Shown: piece after piece, positions 48,000 to 60,133 of the stretch
Layout of the letters: each line of letters begins with the position of its first letter
How positions within the stretch are numbered: the stretch's first letter is position 1
Source of the DNA: Elgaria multicarinata webbii
Lineage: Eukaryota; Chordata; Lepidosauria; Squamata; Anguidae
Assembly: GCF_023053635.1 (NCBI RefSeq)
Contig: NC_086172.1
Coordinates: 22,597,501 to 22,661,500, forward strand
Direction of reading: 5' to 3'
DNA length: 64,000 nucleotides
Position numbers and translations under genes: made by a program
The notes under the pieces: generated by a model
The model's database searches: none
Seen by the model: only the letters and a program-made list of their open reading frames with translations
What the model was told of the DNA's origin: nothing

Positions 48000-48096
48000 G
48001 TGACTTGGTACCCTCCAGATGTTTTGGACTACAACTGGCCACACTGATGGGAACTGAACTTCAAAACATCTGGACTACTTCAGGTTCCTTACCCCT
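48000..48096. mobile_element. hAT-type MITE copy, shortened
   Basis: ccctccagatgttttggactac and its inverse gaacttcaaaacatctgg face each other. Confidence 0.6.
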
Positions 48097-48449
48097 GTAG
48101 TGAAGTTTCCTGTGGTTTGTTGGCATGAGCAAAATAGTATGGTTGCCAGATCGCAGTCCAGAGATTCCCCCTGTACTTTTAAATCTGAACCAGGAGAAGC
48201 CAGAGTTTCTTCTTTTGCCTGTTTCCCTTGTTCTCTGTCTCTGCCTGTGGTTTCAAGAAAGATTCCATATGTGCTGAGGAACAGGCATAAAGACCAGAGA
48301 AATAGCAGGAAGCAAGAGCCATAGCTGCCTTGTCTTCCAATTAAGCAGTGCATTTAATGATACCGTGGGGTGAGGGTGGGGCGTTCTACAGTCCATACTG
48401 GAAACCGGGTGAAAACAGGACATTGAAGATAGTATAAGGGACCTAATTA

Positions 48450-48880
48450 CCATCTGCCGTGGCACCCTGGCTGTGGAATGAGGCAAACCTCCCTAAAGAG
48501 GTTCGCCTGGCACCTACACTATACTCTTTCAGACGTCAGGTGAAGACCTTTTTATTTTCTCAGTATTGTAACAGTCTAGCAACTTAATTTTAACTTTGCT
48601 GTTTTAAATTTGTATTTTAAATCTGTATTCATTTTTTTTTTACATTGCTGCTTGATTTTATCCTGGTTGTGTTTTTTATATTTTATATTACACTTTTATA
48701 CTGTTCGTTTGATATTTTGAATGGGGTTTATGGTTTTTAATTTTTGCAAACTGCCCAGAGAGTTTCGGCTATTGGGCAGTATAAAAAGGCAATACATAAA
48801 TAAATAATCGTCTCTGGGCGGTTCACAAAAAATTAAAAAATCATTAAAATACATTACACAATGTCCAAAAGAAGCATTTC
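48450..48880 (+). mobile_element. L2 LINE 3' end with an inverted L2 tail
   Basis: L2 3' sequence to gggcagtataaaaaggcaatacataaataaat (about 48805) is followed directly by an antisense L2 stretch tctctgggcggttcac. (CA)n follows at 48902-48931. Confidence 0.75.
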
Positions 48881-49584
48881 TGGGGGGGGGCACAAAAAAC
48901 ATAGACAACACACACACACACACACACACACATGAACAACATATATCTAAGAACAAAGCCTAGCCATTATTTCTAAATTTGCATGCATATGTAAATTTTA
49001 TGTAGATTTATGTCCTATGGGCCTCAGTGCCAAATCTTTGAAGTGCCTAGCAACGTCCCTCATCCATTCTCTGCCACCCCGCTGTCATACAGCACAGAGG
49101 CCCTACTGGAAAATAGGTGGCAAACCTCATTCCAGGAATCTATTCCTGGAATGTTGGACAACTAGCTTTTAGAGGAGTTCTGAAGATATTTCTGGGATGT
49201 AGAATTCCCGCTTCTTCCATCATGATCCTCCTTCTCTTTCACTCTGTTCTTAGGGAATAGCCCGGATGGCAACACACCCTTCGTTACTTTTATTCTCCCT
49301 ACCACCCTCTGAAGCGGGTGTCAGCGTTGATATACCTCCATTCCCACCCCATACATCCTGCTGTCCCCAAACTCAACCCTGCTTCCCCACTCAGCTGTTG
49401 GCTGCCGACCAGGAGTTTTCCCTCAATGCTGGCCTCTCCCACTGCTACGACATTTTATTGGCTTCGTCCTCCCAATGGCATCATGATGGCTTAGATCCAT
49501 CTCCGTTTTGTATGCCACTTCAACGAAACTTCTGAGTGCAAATGGCTCCCCCTCCCCATGTACTAATATAAGGCTCAATCCGGT

Positions 49585-49838
49585 AGAATCATAGAATAGC
49601 AGAGTTGGAAGGGGCCTACAAGGCCATCAAGTCCAACCCCCTGCTCAATGCAGGAATCCACTCTAAAGCATCCCTGATAGATGGTTGTCCAGCTGCCTCT
49701 TGAAGGCCTCTAGTGTGGGAGAGCCCACAACCTCCCTAGGTAACTGATTCCATTGTCATACTGCTCTAACAGTCAGGAAGTTTTTCCTGATGTTCACCTG
49801 GAATCTGGCTTCCTTTAACTTGAGCCCGTTATTCTTGC
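49585..49838 (-). mobile_element. CR1 LINE 3' end
   Basis: tagaatcatagaatagcagagttggaagg, antisense terminus, with about 250 bp of body. Confidence 0.88.
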
Positions 49839-49889
49839 ACAAGCCTCATTGAAATTAATGCAATCCTTTGTGCAGCTCTTCTGTATTTC

Positions 49890-50020
49890 AGCTAGTCTGG
49901 TGTTGGCAGTGCTGTAGCGTTGTAGTCCGAAACATCTGGATGCCAGCAGGTTATTTAAGGTGCCACAAGACACAGCTATAGTTTTTGCTGTGACAGACTA
50001 TCATGGCCACCCCTCTGGAA
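49890..50020. repeat. SINE- or LINE-like fragment
   Basis: ggtgccacaagacacagctatag then gacagactatcatggccacccctctgg resembles retroposon ends common in sauropsids; not assigned. Confidence 0.35.
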
Positions 50021-50289
50021 ATTAGTTTTTCAGGAAAGCTCCTTCAGCAGGAACAAGGCCTCTCCTGTTCACAGAGCTTTCCTGAAAAATGCATGTAGTT
50101 TTTCCTCAATTCTTTTTGAACAAGTGTTTCTGTATGGGAAGCATTCCAAATATGGAGTTGTTCAAAACGTCTGGGCATGGGATCAGCAACTTTGAATGAA
50201 GAATCAGTTCTCATGCTAGTAGTAGGAAAAGAGAAGGATTGTCAGTATAACCCAGGAAAAAGGAACTCATACATTCGTTTCATCAGCAG

Positions 50290-50400
50290 ATATTTTATTT
50301 ATTTTATTCTGTTTATTTCTTACATTTATATCCCACTTTTTTTCCTCCAAGGAACCCAAGGCAGCCAACATAATCCTCCTCCTCCCCTCCTCTTCGAAAT
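50290..50400 (-). mobile_element. Sauria-type SINE tail fragment
   Basis: tttttcctccaaggaacccaaggcagcc matches the tail of the 22862-23113 SINE. Confidence 0.55.
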
Positions 50401-51998
50401 GCCTCATATTTCCCCCCTCCACATTCTGTGCACTGCCCTTGTGTTGCAAAGATCAGTTGTTTTAAAAGTCTCCTAGAATTGTCTTTCTCTTGCCTACAAT
50501 ACAAATTAGGTCTTACATTTCTGAATTCGCACATTTCCCTGTTACCGTCTTTAGCTTTTAAAACACATCGAAGCCTAAGCAAGCCCTTGGGATACAGAAA
50601 TAAGACACTGTTTTCACTCAAGCAAGGCATATCTCTTGCTGTTCTTGAAGACCTGCCAACTCTTCCTAGTTCTAGAAGTTCTTTCCATTTGTGATGACCT
50701 TTAGAGCCTGGAATTGTATCTTGATAGCACAGGGATTTCAGCTAGCGTCTTTTATAATAGTTTTCCCCAACCTAGTGTCCTCCAAATCTGTTTGACTGCA
50801 GCTCCTATCATTCCCAGCCAGCCAGCATGGCCATCAGCTGGAGTTCCAGGGCCTTGGATAACTCCAAGCAGACAACTTAATCCAATAAGATTTAGAACTC
50901 AACTGAGGCCTTTATCCCTCTTGGGCAGGACTAACTTTCTCAGTCTCCACCCACTAACTGAGGAGTGGAGAGCCTTAAAAGGGTAGGCCTCTGGTCTGAC
51001 GCCTAACACAGCATCACCTGTCAGTCAGCTCCTACCTTTTGCAGTGTGTGTGCACTAGCAAACAGTACTGGGAACCATGATGCCCCTAGTATTAAAGAGG
51101 GCAGTTCCTCAGGGATGTTAATTGAGGGCCCCTCTGGCTTTAGCTCAGCTTTGGGGGGTGCCTGGGTTCCACACCTCTGGTTTGCACCATGGGTCTTCCT
51201 GACACAGGTGTTTCCTCCTCCTTGTTGCTGCTATGGGTCAAGTTCTTATCACAGGTCCTGAGAAAGGAAGCAGGAAAAGGATGCTGACGGTCTCGTCAAG
51301 AGTCCTTTCCATGAACTTACCTTGCTTGAGTGGTTATGGGCCTTGTTTACCAGCAGCTCTATACCCTCTGTACATGATACCTTACCTAGGCCAAGTGGAT
51401 GTTTCTAGAGTCAGGACGTTAGGGATATGCTTAAAACAGCAGCAAGACTGAGCTCGGTAATAGTAGGCAAATATAATTTGGTTTTAAGGCGGCTGAAAAC
51501 TATTCTTAAGTTGAAATTAACTGCAGCTGTTTAGATGACTTCTTCATATTTACAGTCTATTTTTTTAATGACTCATCTGGGTGGTACTAGTATTTTGTAC
51601 AGAATCTGCATCCCCAAGGGAGGGATTGTATGCATGTCTTTCAAATCTTGAACAAAAATATTTTTCAAAGGAATGGAAATTTGCGAGGATCTTCTCCCCC
51701 ACCCAAGCTAAACAAGATTCTTTTAGCCTGGTATTAAATTTTGAAAAGAAAAGTGCCATCATCAATTTGACTAGATTTACAAGGGTGGACAGAAGGTTGA
51801 TCCTGATCTACTGGTGGATCCCTGGATGATTTGCTGTAGATTCAGCAAGCATTTTTAACTCTCACTTGTTCACCAAGAACAGCAAAAATAAAAACAACGC
51901 CCCTCCCCACAACCTATAGTGCTGAAATGAAGAAAGCGTGAGGTAACCAGGTTTGGATTTTTGCATGAAAGGACAGTGAGCTCTGCTCAGTTGTGGTA
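50401..51998. other. Intergenic, no gene seen
   Basis: Half of a hAT-type MITE is visible at about 50760-50832 (ttttccccaacctagtgtcctcc). Nothing else recognised. Confidence 0.45.
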
Positions 51999-52006
51999 CT
52001 CATAAC

Positions 52007-52325
52007 TAGGGTGACCATATGAAAAGGAGGACAGGGCTCCTGTATCTTTAACAGTTGTAAAGAAAAGGGATTTTCAGCAGGTGTCATTTGTATGCATACA
52101 GCATCTGGTGAAATTCCCTCTTCATCGCAATAGTTAAAACTGCAGGTGCCCTCCTCTCTTTTGTATCTGGTCAATAGGGCAGGACTCCTGCAGCTTTAAC
52201 GGTTATGATGAAGACAAAATTTCACCAGGTGCTACATGCATTCAAATGAGACTTACTGAAATTCCCTTTTCTATACAACTTTAAAGATACAGGAGCCCTG
52301 TCCTCCTTTTCATATGGTCACCCTA
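52007..52325. mobile_element. hAT-like non-autonomous element with perfect 8-bp duplication
   Basis: 319 bp, TAGGGTGACCATATG at one end and its inverse at the other, with ~65-bp arms. Flanked by CTCATAAC at 51999-52006 and 52326-52333. Internal ggtgaaattccctcttcatc blocks are themselves inverted. Confidence 0.88.
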
Positions 52326-52333
52326 CTCATAAC

Positions 52334-53645
52334 AAATTCCTGGGCTCAGAATTCTTTAACTCTTAAATGTGTGCCATTTGTTCCAAGCTCCTGTTGGTGG
52401 ATCTTGGGGTTTTAGTGAAAAATAAATTAGATCCCACCAACCTGAAGACTAACCCCTGGGCTAGAAGAAGCTATATGGGTTCACTCTTGATGTGTGTTTA
52501 GATCAAAAGTGGGGAACCTCAGGCCTGTGGGGTCCCAATCCAGCCCTCTGGGGTTCTCCTGATGGCCCCACATCCCTTCCCTTGGCTGCACCCCCTTTCC
52601 CCAACCACAAATTATTTGTCAGTTTCTCCCCCCCGCCCCCCATTCTAAGGGACTGAAATGCCTCTCCCAAGGATTAATTACTAGCAGTAAGTGTGTCATG
52701 TTTCAGGTTTCTATAATTAGGATGAGGAGTGGCAGATTACAGTCACTCCAAACAGAATATATATTTAACAGAATTTACTTAAGAAGGTTTAGTGAATAAT
52801 AACATGAAGAAAACAATTAACCCAAATATAAACCAAATATATTCAACTCCTCTTTCAACACGCAGTTCTCTGTGAAGAGCAGTGTTAGTTTTGCTGGACC
52901 CACAACAATTGTTCTTTAGTTCCCTGGTTGCTTGTCCCTCTGTGTGGAGGTGCAACTCTTGATGTGGCTGCAAAAAAAGCAACGCCACTTTTGTTTTGAC
53001 CCTCAATGAGTTTATTAGAAGTCAAGACTGGGTTGAAGTTGAGCTGTACAGTGTATACACAGAAAATGGAAGCCGCAAGTTTTCTCTTACTTGGGACATT
53101 GTGGTTACTTTGCACTGGCTGGCTTATCTGTCCTTTCACCCTTGCTTTTCTCCTACTACGAGCTAAGACATCTACACATGACTCAAATACTTGGTATTAT
53201 GCTAGTTTTACAGCTAAATATAAGCCAGTCCAAAGGGACAATATACTCTAATTAGAAAACTCTAATTATAATAAACCTATATTTGTATAGAACCCCAGAG
53301 CTGGAAGGAAGAAGGCCAGGCTGTTATTTTGCAAAGGGAATGTTGTTCTGTCTGCCTAATGCCCATATAACAGTAGTTTTCCTTGAGAATGAGAGGCAAG
53401 ACACATAAACTTACAGCACATCCTATGCATGCCTCCTCAGAAGTAAGTACAATGGAGTTCAGTGTGATTTACTTCCAGGTAAGTGTGTGTAGGATTGCAA
53501 CCTTAAACTGGTTGAAGCAACTCTGAGAACTGTTGTGTCTTTGTGTTCTCAGTGCCCTTCCCGAAATGCAAAGGATTGGGGGAAGCCATGCCAGATAAAA
53601 CTGATATAAAACTGGTAAAGGGTTGTGGTGCAGATAGACTTCTTA
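52334..53645. other. Intergenic, no gene seen
   Basis: A repeat crumb at about 53425-53505 (tcctatgcatgcctcctcagaagtaag and taggattgcaac) is all I recognise. Confidence 0.45.
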
Positions 53646-53786
53646 GCAAGGGTAGGCAACCGGTGGCCCTCTAGATATTTTGGACCACAATTCCTATCAC
53701 CCCCCAGGCAGCATAGCCAATGGTGAGGGATGTTGGGAGTTGTAGGCCAAAACATCTGGAGGACCACAGGTTGCCCACACCTGCCT
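53646..53786. mobile_element. hAT-type MITE copy, diverged
   Basis: ggtaggcaaccggtggccc and ggaccacaggttgcccacacctg are inverted; the centre has gggagttgtaggcc. Confidence 0.65.
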
Positions 53787-55505
53787 TAGAGAAAAGAGTG
53801 TGACGGAGATGCCCATTCCTGACACATGGTCTGTTAAAAATGCGATAGACAACCAAAAGCAGGCTGTATTTAAAGGTTCCAGCCGCTGCAGAAACCAGTA
53901 CAAGTAGTACCTATGAATGAAATCTCCCCCACTGTGAACTGAACGAAGATGCAAATATTTCAAGCTGGGTTTTATCATCAACATTTCTAACATTAATTTG
54001 GAAAATTGCCTCATAAATTGCTCCTTTATGCACAATCCAGCCAGTTGCTTTTTCCACATGCTGTTCTAAGTACATTTGCATTGCATATTTTGATTTAGTT
54101 AGCAAAGAAGTTAATTAAACTTAATGAGGTTGAGTGCCATGTGGAAATTCTCTGGAGCGTGAATCTAAGTACTCAAATGGAATACATGAGATCTCAAAAG
54201 CTGCATTTGGTTTTAAACCTTGCCATTTCTTCGTCTCCTCAAGGCCCCACATTTGTGCTAGAGACGTCTCCCTTTGCATTTGATTCATAGAATAATGGAA
54301 GAGTAGAGTTGGAAGAGGCCTATAAGGCCGCTGAGTACAACCCCCTACTCACTGCAGGAATCAGGACAATGTGCGGGTACAACTGGGCCTGTGTTAATAT
54401 ACATCTGATTGTTTTATTGTGTCAGTTGTTCATCACTCCTATAATTACGGAATATGAACTATATTGACGACTTAGATTAAAATCACTGTTTCTGGATGGT
54501 GTGTTAGGCATTAGTGCAGGTAATTTTAAGGCAATGGTCAGATCAGGCATTCCAAAGAGGCACGGATAGAATTCCTGTCTGAACCAGTTTGCTTTTGACA
54601 TATTACTGGCAGGAGGCTTGACTTATGGAAAAGAGAACATTGCGAAAAACATCCTTGCTCAATATAGTTGATGCCCCATACAGGTCAAAACCACAAAGGA
54701 CAAGTTGGGACTGTATAAGTATAGAACTGTAGGGTGTGATCTCTGCTGGCAGAAATGGTATACAGTGTGCCTTGTCTTGTCTTCTTTTCCTGTTGTCATC
54801 TTTTGTCAACAAATACCAAGGCATCAATTTCTTTCTAGAATTGTCTTAAATACACTTGCTCGTTGTTAGTACATGTTTCAAATATAGTCTGTGAGCATCG
54901 ATTTATAAACGAACGGTTGAGTGTTAAATGACAGAGTGTTTCTCAGCATCAGAAAGACCACATCTCTATGGTGTCAGATTTAGAAAGGAAGTAGGAGCCT
55001 GTCAAAATAACAAAAGGTCTGTTTAATTAGATCTATTATCCGTGAAGTATTTCTCCTACACTGGTTGTTTGTTTTTCAGCTGTTTTTAAAATGTCTGATT
55101 TATTGGGTTAAGCACCTCTTCACTACTTACCATTCTTTCACTCCTGCTTGAGGACTCCAGTAGCTGCTTTACATTTTAGGGGGGAAAATATGGGTATGAA
55201 TTTACTCTTCACTTTTCAAGTCTAATTCTGTCCACTATACTGTACTTACAAGAGATTGCAGGTGCTTCCAGATGGCAGACTCTTAGGGCTCCATCACACC
55301 TACCTTTTTAATCCAGTTTTCATCCGTGGTTTCCCCCTCCATTTCCTTAGCAAGTTGAGCACTGAGCACTTTCACATCTCTGCATTGTTGCACTCTTTCA
55401 GCTCATGTATCTTTTCACCTGGAGCGCTACTTTGCCGGCGAAATCTCCTGCCCCGCCCCCTACGTTCTCCTTTCCCCTGCAGTTATTTCTGCCAAATACA
55501 AGAGT
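53787..55505. other. Intergenic, no gene seen
   Basis: Only a short antisense CR1 end at about 54283-54366 is recognised. Confidence 0.45.
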
Positions 55506-55567
55506 AGAATCATAGAATCATAGAATAGTAGAGTTGGAAGGGGCCTATAAGGCCATCGAGTCCAACC

Positions 55568-58500
55568 CAGCTCTGCCCTCCTGGGTACTCGGTGCAGCAC
55601 CAGCACAGTCTCGAGGGCCGGGGAGGGGGGGTTGCCGTGGTCTATAGAAATACAATCTCCCTCTCTAGGCTTCCTGTTCAGTCGAGTGCTGGTCTGGAGT
55701 GTTTGTACTGTGTGTTGGGTACTCAAGACAGATTAGGGATTCTGCTGGTGTACTGTCCACCCCGCTGCCCAACAGTCTCCCTGCCTGAGCTGATGGAGGT
55801 TGTCTCGGACCTGGTGTTGAGGACCCCCAGGATGGTGGTTCTGGGGGATCTCAACTTCCATGCCGAAACTGCTGTATCCGGAGCGGCTCAGGACTTCATG
55901 GCTGCCATGACAACCATGGGGCTGTCTCAACATATCATCGGCCCAACACATGCAAAGGGACATACACTTGATCTGGTTTTCTCGACTGGGCAGGAGGATG
56001 GTGATCTGGAAGTGGGGGAACTAACATCTACCCCTTGTCATGGTCAGATCACTTCCTACTGAGGTTTAGACTCTCGGCGGCCGTTCCCCTCTGCAAGGGT
56101 GGGGGGCCTATTAAAATGGTCCGTCCCCGGAGGCTAATGGACTCCGATGGATTCCAGAGGGCTCTGGGGGATTTTTCTGCTGATATGGCCGGTGCTCCTG
56201 TCGAAGCCCAGGTCGCTCTGTGGAATGCAGAGATGACTCGGGCGGTTGACACGATCACGCCCAAGCGTCCTCTCCCTCTGAGCAGAGCCCAGTCAGCTCC
56301 TTGGTATACACCTGAGCTGAGGGCGATGAAGCAAGAGGGGAGACGGCTAGAACGCAGGTGGAGGAAAACTCGTGCTGGGTCTGATCGAACACGGGCTAGA
56401 GCTCACTATCGAGCCTACTCTGTGGCGGTGAGGGTGGCGAAGAGGCAGTTCTTTTCCACCAGCATCGCGTCTTCTCAGTGTCGTCCGGCGGAGCTTTTCC
56501 GAGTGGTTCGTGGCCTGCTACACTCTGGGCCAGGGCGTGAGATAGTTGAACCCTCGGTAGCACGCTGTGACGAGTTTGCACGGCACTTTGAAGATAAAGT
56601 CGCTCAGATTCGCCATGAATTGGACACCACACTTAATGCAGCACCACTAGTAGAGGCGTTCAGAGCGCCGTCCGGCTCAGTTTTATTGGATGAGTTTCAG
56701 TTATTGAGGCCCGAGGATGTGGACAAGGTGCTTGGCCAAGTCCGGTCGACCACCTGTGTGCTTATTTATTTATTTATTTATTACATTTCTATACCACCCA
56801 ATAGCCAGAGCTCTCTGGGCGGTTCACAAAAATTAAAACCATTCAAAATATAAAACAACAGTATAAAACCATAATATAAAATACAATGTAAAAGCTCAAC
56901 CAGATAAAAACAGCAGCAATGCAAAATTACAAATTTAAAACCATGTTATTTAAAATTTATAGATTGTTAAAATGTTGGGAGAATAAAAAGGTCTTCACCT
57001 GGCTTCACCTGCTTGCCCCTTGCCCCTTGTGGCTCATTACATCAAATAAGGAGGGGATCGCCGGCTGGGTCCAGGAGGTTGTAAATGCCTCCTTGAGAGA
57101 GGGAGTGGTGCCGGCCTCTTTAAAAGAGGCGGTAATTAGACCACTCCTGAAGAAGCCTAACCTGGACCCGGAGGAGGTTAACAACTACAGGCCGATGGCT
57201 AATATCTCTTTCCTGGGCAAGGTGCTTGAGCGGGTGGTTGCAGGACAACTCCAGGCACTCTTGAATGAAACGGATTATCTAGATCCATTTCAATCGGGTT
57301 TCAGGCCTGGTTTTGGAACGGAAACTGCCTTGGTCGCCCTGTGGGATGACCTCTGTCGGGAGAGAGACAGGGGGAGTGCGACCCTGTTGGTTCTCCTAGA
57401 CCTCTCAGCGGCCTTCGATACCATCGACCATGGTATCCTTCTGGATAGGTTGTCTGAGCTGGGAGTTGGAGGTACTGCGTTGCAGTGGTTCCGCTCCTAC
57501 TTGGATGGCCGATTCCAGAAGGTGGTGCTGGGGGATTATTGCTCTGTGCCGTGGCTCCTAAGCCATGGGGTTCCACAGGGCTCTATCTTATCCCCTATGC
57601 TGTTTAACATACATGAAGCCGCTGGGGGAGGTTATCCGGAGATGTGGACTGAGGTGTCATCAATATGCGGATGATACCCAGCTCTACCTTTCCTTTTCAT
57701 CAAACCCAGGTGAGGCAGTGACTGTTCTGAATCAGTGCCTGGGCATGGTAATGGACTGGATGAGGGCTAACAAACTGAGACTCAATCCAGACAAGACGGA
57801 GGTACTGTTAGCGGGTGGTTCATTTGTCTGGCGAGGTGATGTTTGCCCTGTCCTGGACGGGGTTGCACTCTCCCTAAAGGATCGGGTCTGTAGTTTGGGG
57901 GTGCTCTTCGATCCAGAACTGTCACTTGAGGCACAGGTGAACTCAGTGGCAAAGAGCACCTTTTATCAGCTTAAGCTGATATACCAACTGCGCCCTTATC
58001 TGGACAGTGATAGCCTAGCTACAGTTATCCATGCTCTGATAACCTCTCGCTTGGATTACTGCAATGCGTTATACGTGGGGCTGCCTTTGAAAACGGTCCG
58101 GAAGCTTCAGCTGGTACAAAACAGGGCAGCCCGTTTACTAACAGGGACTGGCCGGCAAGATCACATCACACCACTCCTTTTACAACTTCATTGGCTGCCA
58201 GTCCAGGTCCGGGCCTGATTCAAAGTGCTTGTATTGACATTTAAAGCCCTAAACGGTTTGGGGCCAGGTTATTTGAAGGAACGCCTCCTCCCATATGTAC
58301 CTACCCGGACCTTAAGATCATCTACAGGGGCCCTTCTCCATGAGCCCCTGCCAAAGGAAGTGAGGCAGGTGGCTACTAGGAGGAGGGCTTTCTCCGCTGT
58401 GGCACCCCGGTTGTGGAATGAGCTCCTCAGAGAGGTCCGCCTGGCGCCTACACTGTACTCCTTTCGTCGCCAGCTGAAGACCTTTTTATTCACTCAGTAT

Positions 58501-58734
58501 TTTAACACTTAATTTTAACTTAAATTTAAATTATACTGTTTTAACTCTGTATTTTATCATTATATCAATTTTGCTGCGTGGTTTTATCCTGGTTGTGCTT
58601 TTCATACTGTATTTTGTATTTGTGTTTTTAACCTGTTGGTTGTTTTATGATGGTTTTAATTTTTGTGAACCGCCCAGAGAGCTTCAGCTATTGGGCAGTA
58701 TGAAAATGTAATAAATAAATAAATAAATAAATAA
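55568..58734 (+). mobile_element. L2-clade LINE, 3.2 kb, endonuclease to 3' tail
   Basis: It includes the end of the endonuclease domain (GGVAVVYRN, VVLGDLNFHAE, SDHFLL), the linker, RT blocks ([52 protein letters not shown]) and the C-terminus. It ends cccagagagcttcagctattgggcagta plus an aaat tail. The frame shifts near 56040 and 57610, and an antisense L2 tail (56756-57000) sits between linker and RT. It is the longest LINE here; the 5' end is missing. Confidence 0.9.
56756..57000 (-). mobile_element. L2 3' end inserted antisense in another L2
   Basis: (TTTA)n then ttctataccacccaatagccagagctctctgggcggttcac. Flanking cacctg occurs at both sides, a likely target duplication. Confidence 0.82.
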
Positions 58735-58928
58735 ACAACCCCCCTGCTCAATGCAGGAATCCACCCTAAAGCATCCCTGACAGATGATTGTCCATAGAAT
58801 AGTAGAGTTGGAAGGGGCCTCTAAGGCCATCGAGTCCAACCCCCTGCTCAATGCAGGAATCCACCCTAAAGCATCCCTGACAGATGGTTGTCCAGCTGCC
58901 TCTTGAAGGCCTCTAATGTGGGAGAGCG

Positions 58929-59555
58929 GTCCATGCCGTGGTTTGTCCCTGGCCCTACCATCCACCACCAGTGCCCCTGGCATGCAGGCCAGGAAGGGGA
59001 ATCGGTCAGCAGGCGGGCTGGCCAATTACAGGATCCACGCCCTATGCTGCCGTCAAGCCTTTTCAAGTGAGTCAATAAAGTCGTGGCCAATTTATTATCG
59101 AGTTATGCCTGTGTGTCTAATTTGTTCTTGTCCCTTCGCCAACCGGGCCCAATAAGTGCTGCTCTCAAAAGTTGTGTTTTAAAATTATTTTTTACTTTCT
59201 GACACTTTGATTATGTTTCCCCTTTCCAATCTACATGGCTGCTTTGTGGCTGCTTTCATTTCTGTTTCCAACATTAGTAAGAAAGTACCCAGCTGCAGCT
59301 GCTGACTCAAACACTTTTGACCAAGCATAAGGAGTGAAGCTTTGCAGCCATCCTGAAAGGTAGGAAAGCATTGTCCTTCCCAGCCTGGCATTTTTATTTT
59401 ATTACATTTATTTTAAAATGCTTAATTCTGCTTTGACACATGAAATGCACCAAATATGTTTTATGGAAAGAGAGAACTCTGCTCAAGGTCATAGAAAGGA
59501 TAAGAGAGGACACCAGGAATAAAACATTCGGAGGAGCACCTGACAGCTTCTGTAC
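58929..59555. other. Intergenic, no gene seen
   Basis: No recognised element or coding signal. Confidence 0.45.
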
Positions 59556-59678
59556 CAGCCCTACCCAATTGGGTGCCTTCTAGATGTATCGGACTACAAG
59601 TCCCATTGGGCATGTTGGCTGAGGATGATGGGAGTTGTAGTCCAACATATCTGGAAGGCACTAAGCTCTGGAAGACTG
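59556..59678. mobile_element. hAT-type MITE copy
   Basis: cagccctacccaattgggtgcc at left, ggcactaagctctggaagactg at right; partial flank match (ttctgtac, ttctatga). Confidence 0.65.
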
Positions 59679-60087
59679 TTCTATGAGGTGATATTTCCAG
59701 AGAGTGAGGCCAGGTACCTTGGGGATGTATCTAGGATGAGGTCCAGGAGCATGAAATTCCAACTTCTTTCCCCGCTTCAACCCAAATCTCTAAGTCTCAT
59801 ACATTGATGTGAGCTGACCTGCCAGCCTCTGAGCAATCATTTTAGAGGGCACTGCTAAAATGTGTCTTGCACAACAACCTTGCCAGTCCCCTGATAATGA
59901 CAATTTACACTTCATCTTTCATCTTGAAGATAAATATTTTGATAGGTAAAATAGTTTATATATTGCTGGATCACAGACCTGTACATGGGGGCAGGTGGGC
60001 TCAGACAGGTGGCTATAAAACACCATGGCAAAGCGCCATTCCATGAGAATTTGTTTTGACGATCCCCCTTTCCCTGTAATTCCCTCC
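59679..60087. other. GPR1 upstream region or intron
   Basis: No exon was recognised; apart from the TATA-like box nothing stands out. Confidence 0.4.
60014..60020 (+). promoter_or_regulatory. TATA-like box just upstream of GPR1
   Basis: TATAAAA occurs about 80 bp before the acceptor and 114 bp before the start codon. It could mark a local promoter giving an unspliced GPR1 transcript, or be chance. Nothing else here supports a promoter. Confidence 0.25.
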
Positions 60088-60099
60088 TCCCCCATTCAG
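60088..60099 (+). other. GPR1: Splice acceptor of the GPR1 coding exon
   Basis: A long pyrimidine tract (60066-60097) ends in attcag, so the coding exon probably starts at 60100, with 34 nt of leader before the ATG. This implies at least one upstream non-coding exon, which I could not locate. Confidence 0.7.
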
Positions 60100-60133
60100 G
60101 AGACAGCCTGTGACAGTGGCGTCAGCTGGCCTC

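Larger units (their letters stand above)
55506..58928 (-). mobile_element. Two CR1 3' ends, the first split by an L2
   Basis: The first CR1 end runs 55506-55567 and resumes at about 58735-58795; a second, in the same direction, runs 58796-58928. The split carries caaccc on both sides of the L2. Confidence 0.8.

Noticed and set aside
60110-60133. Longer GPR1 start at 60110
   Set aside because: The first codon there is GTG. The first ATG is at 60134, giving 354 residues, close to human GPR1.
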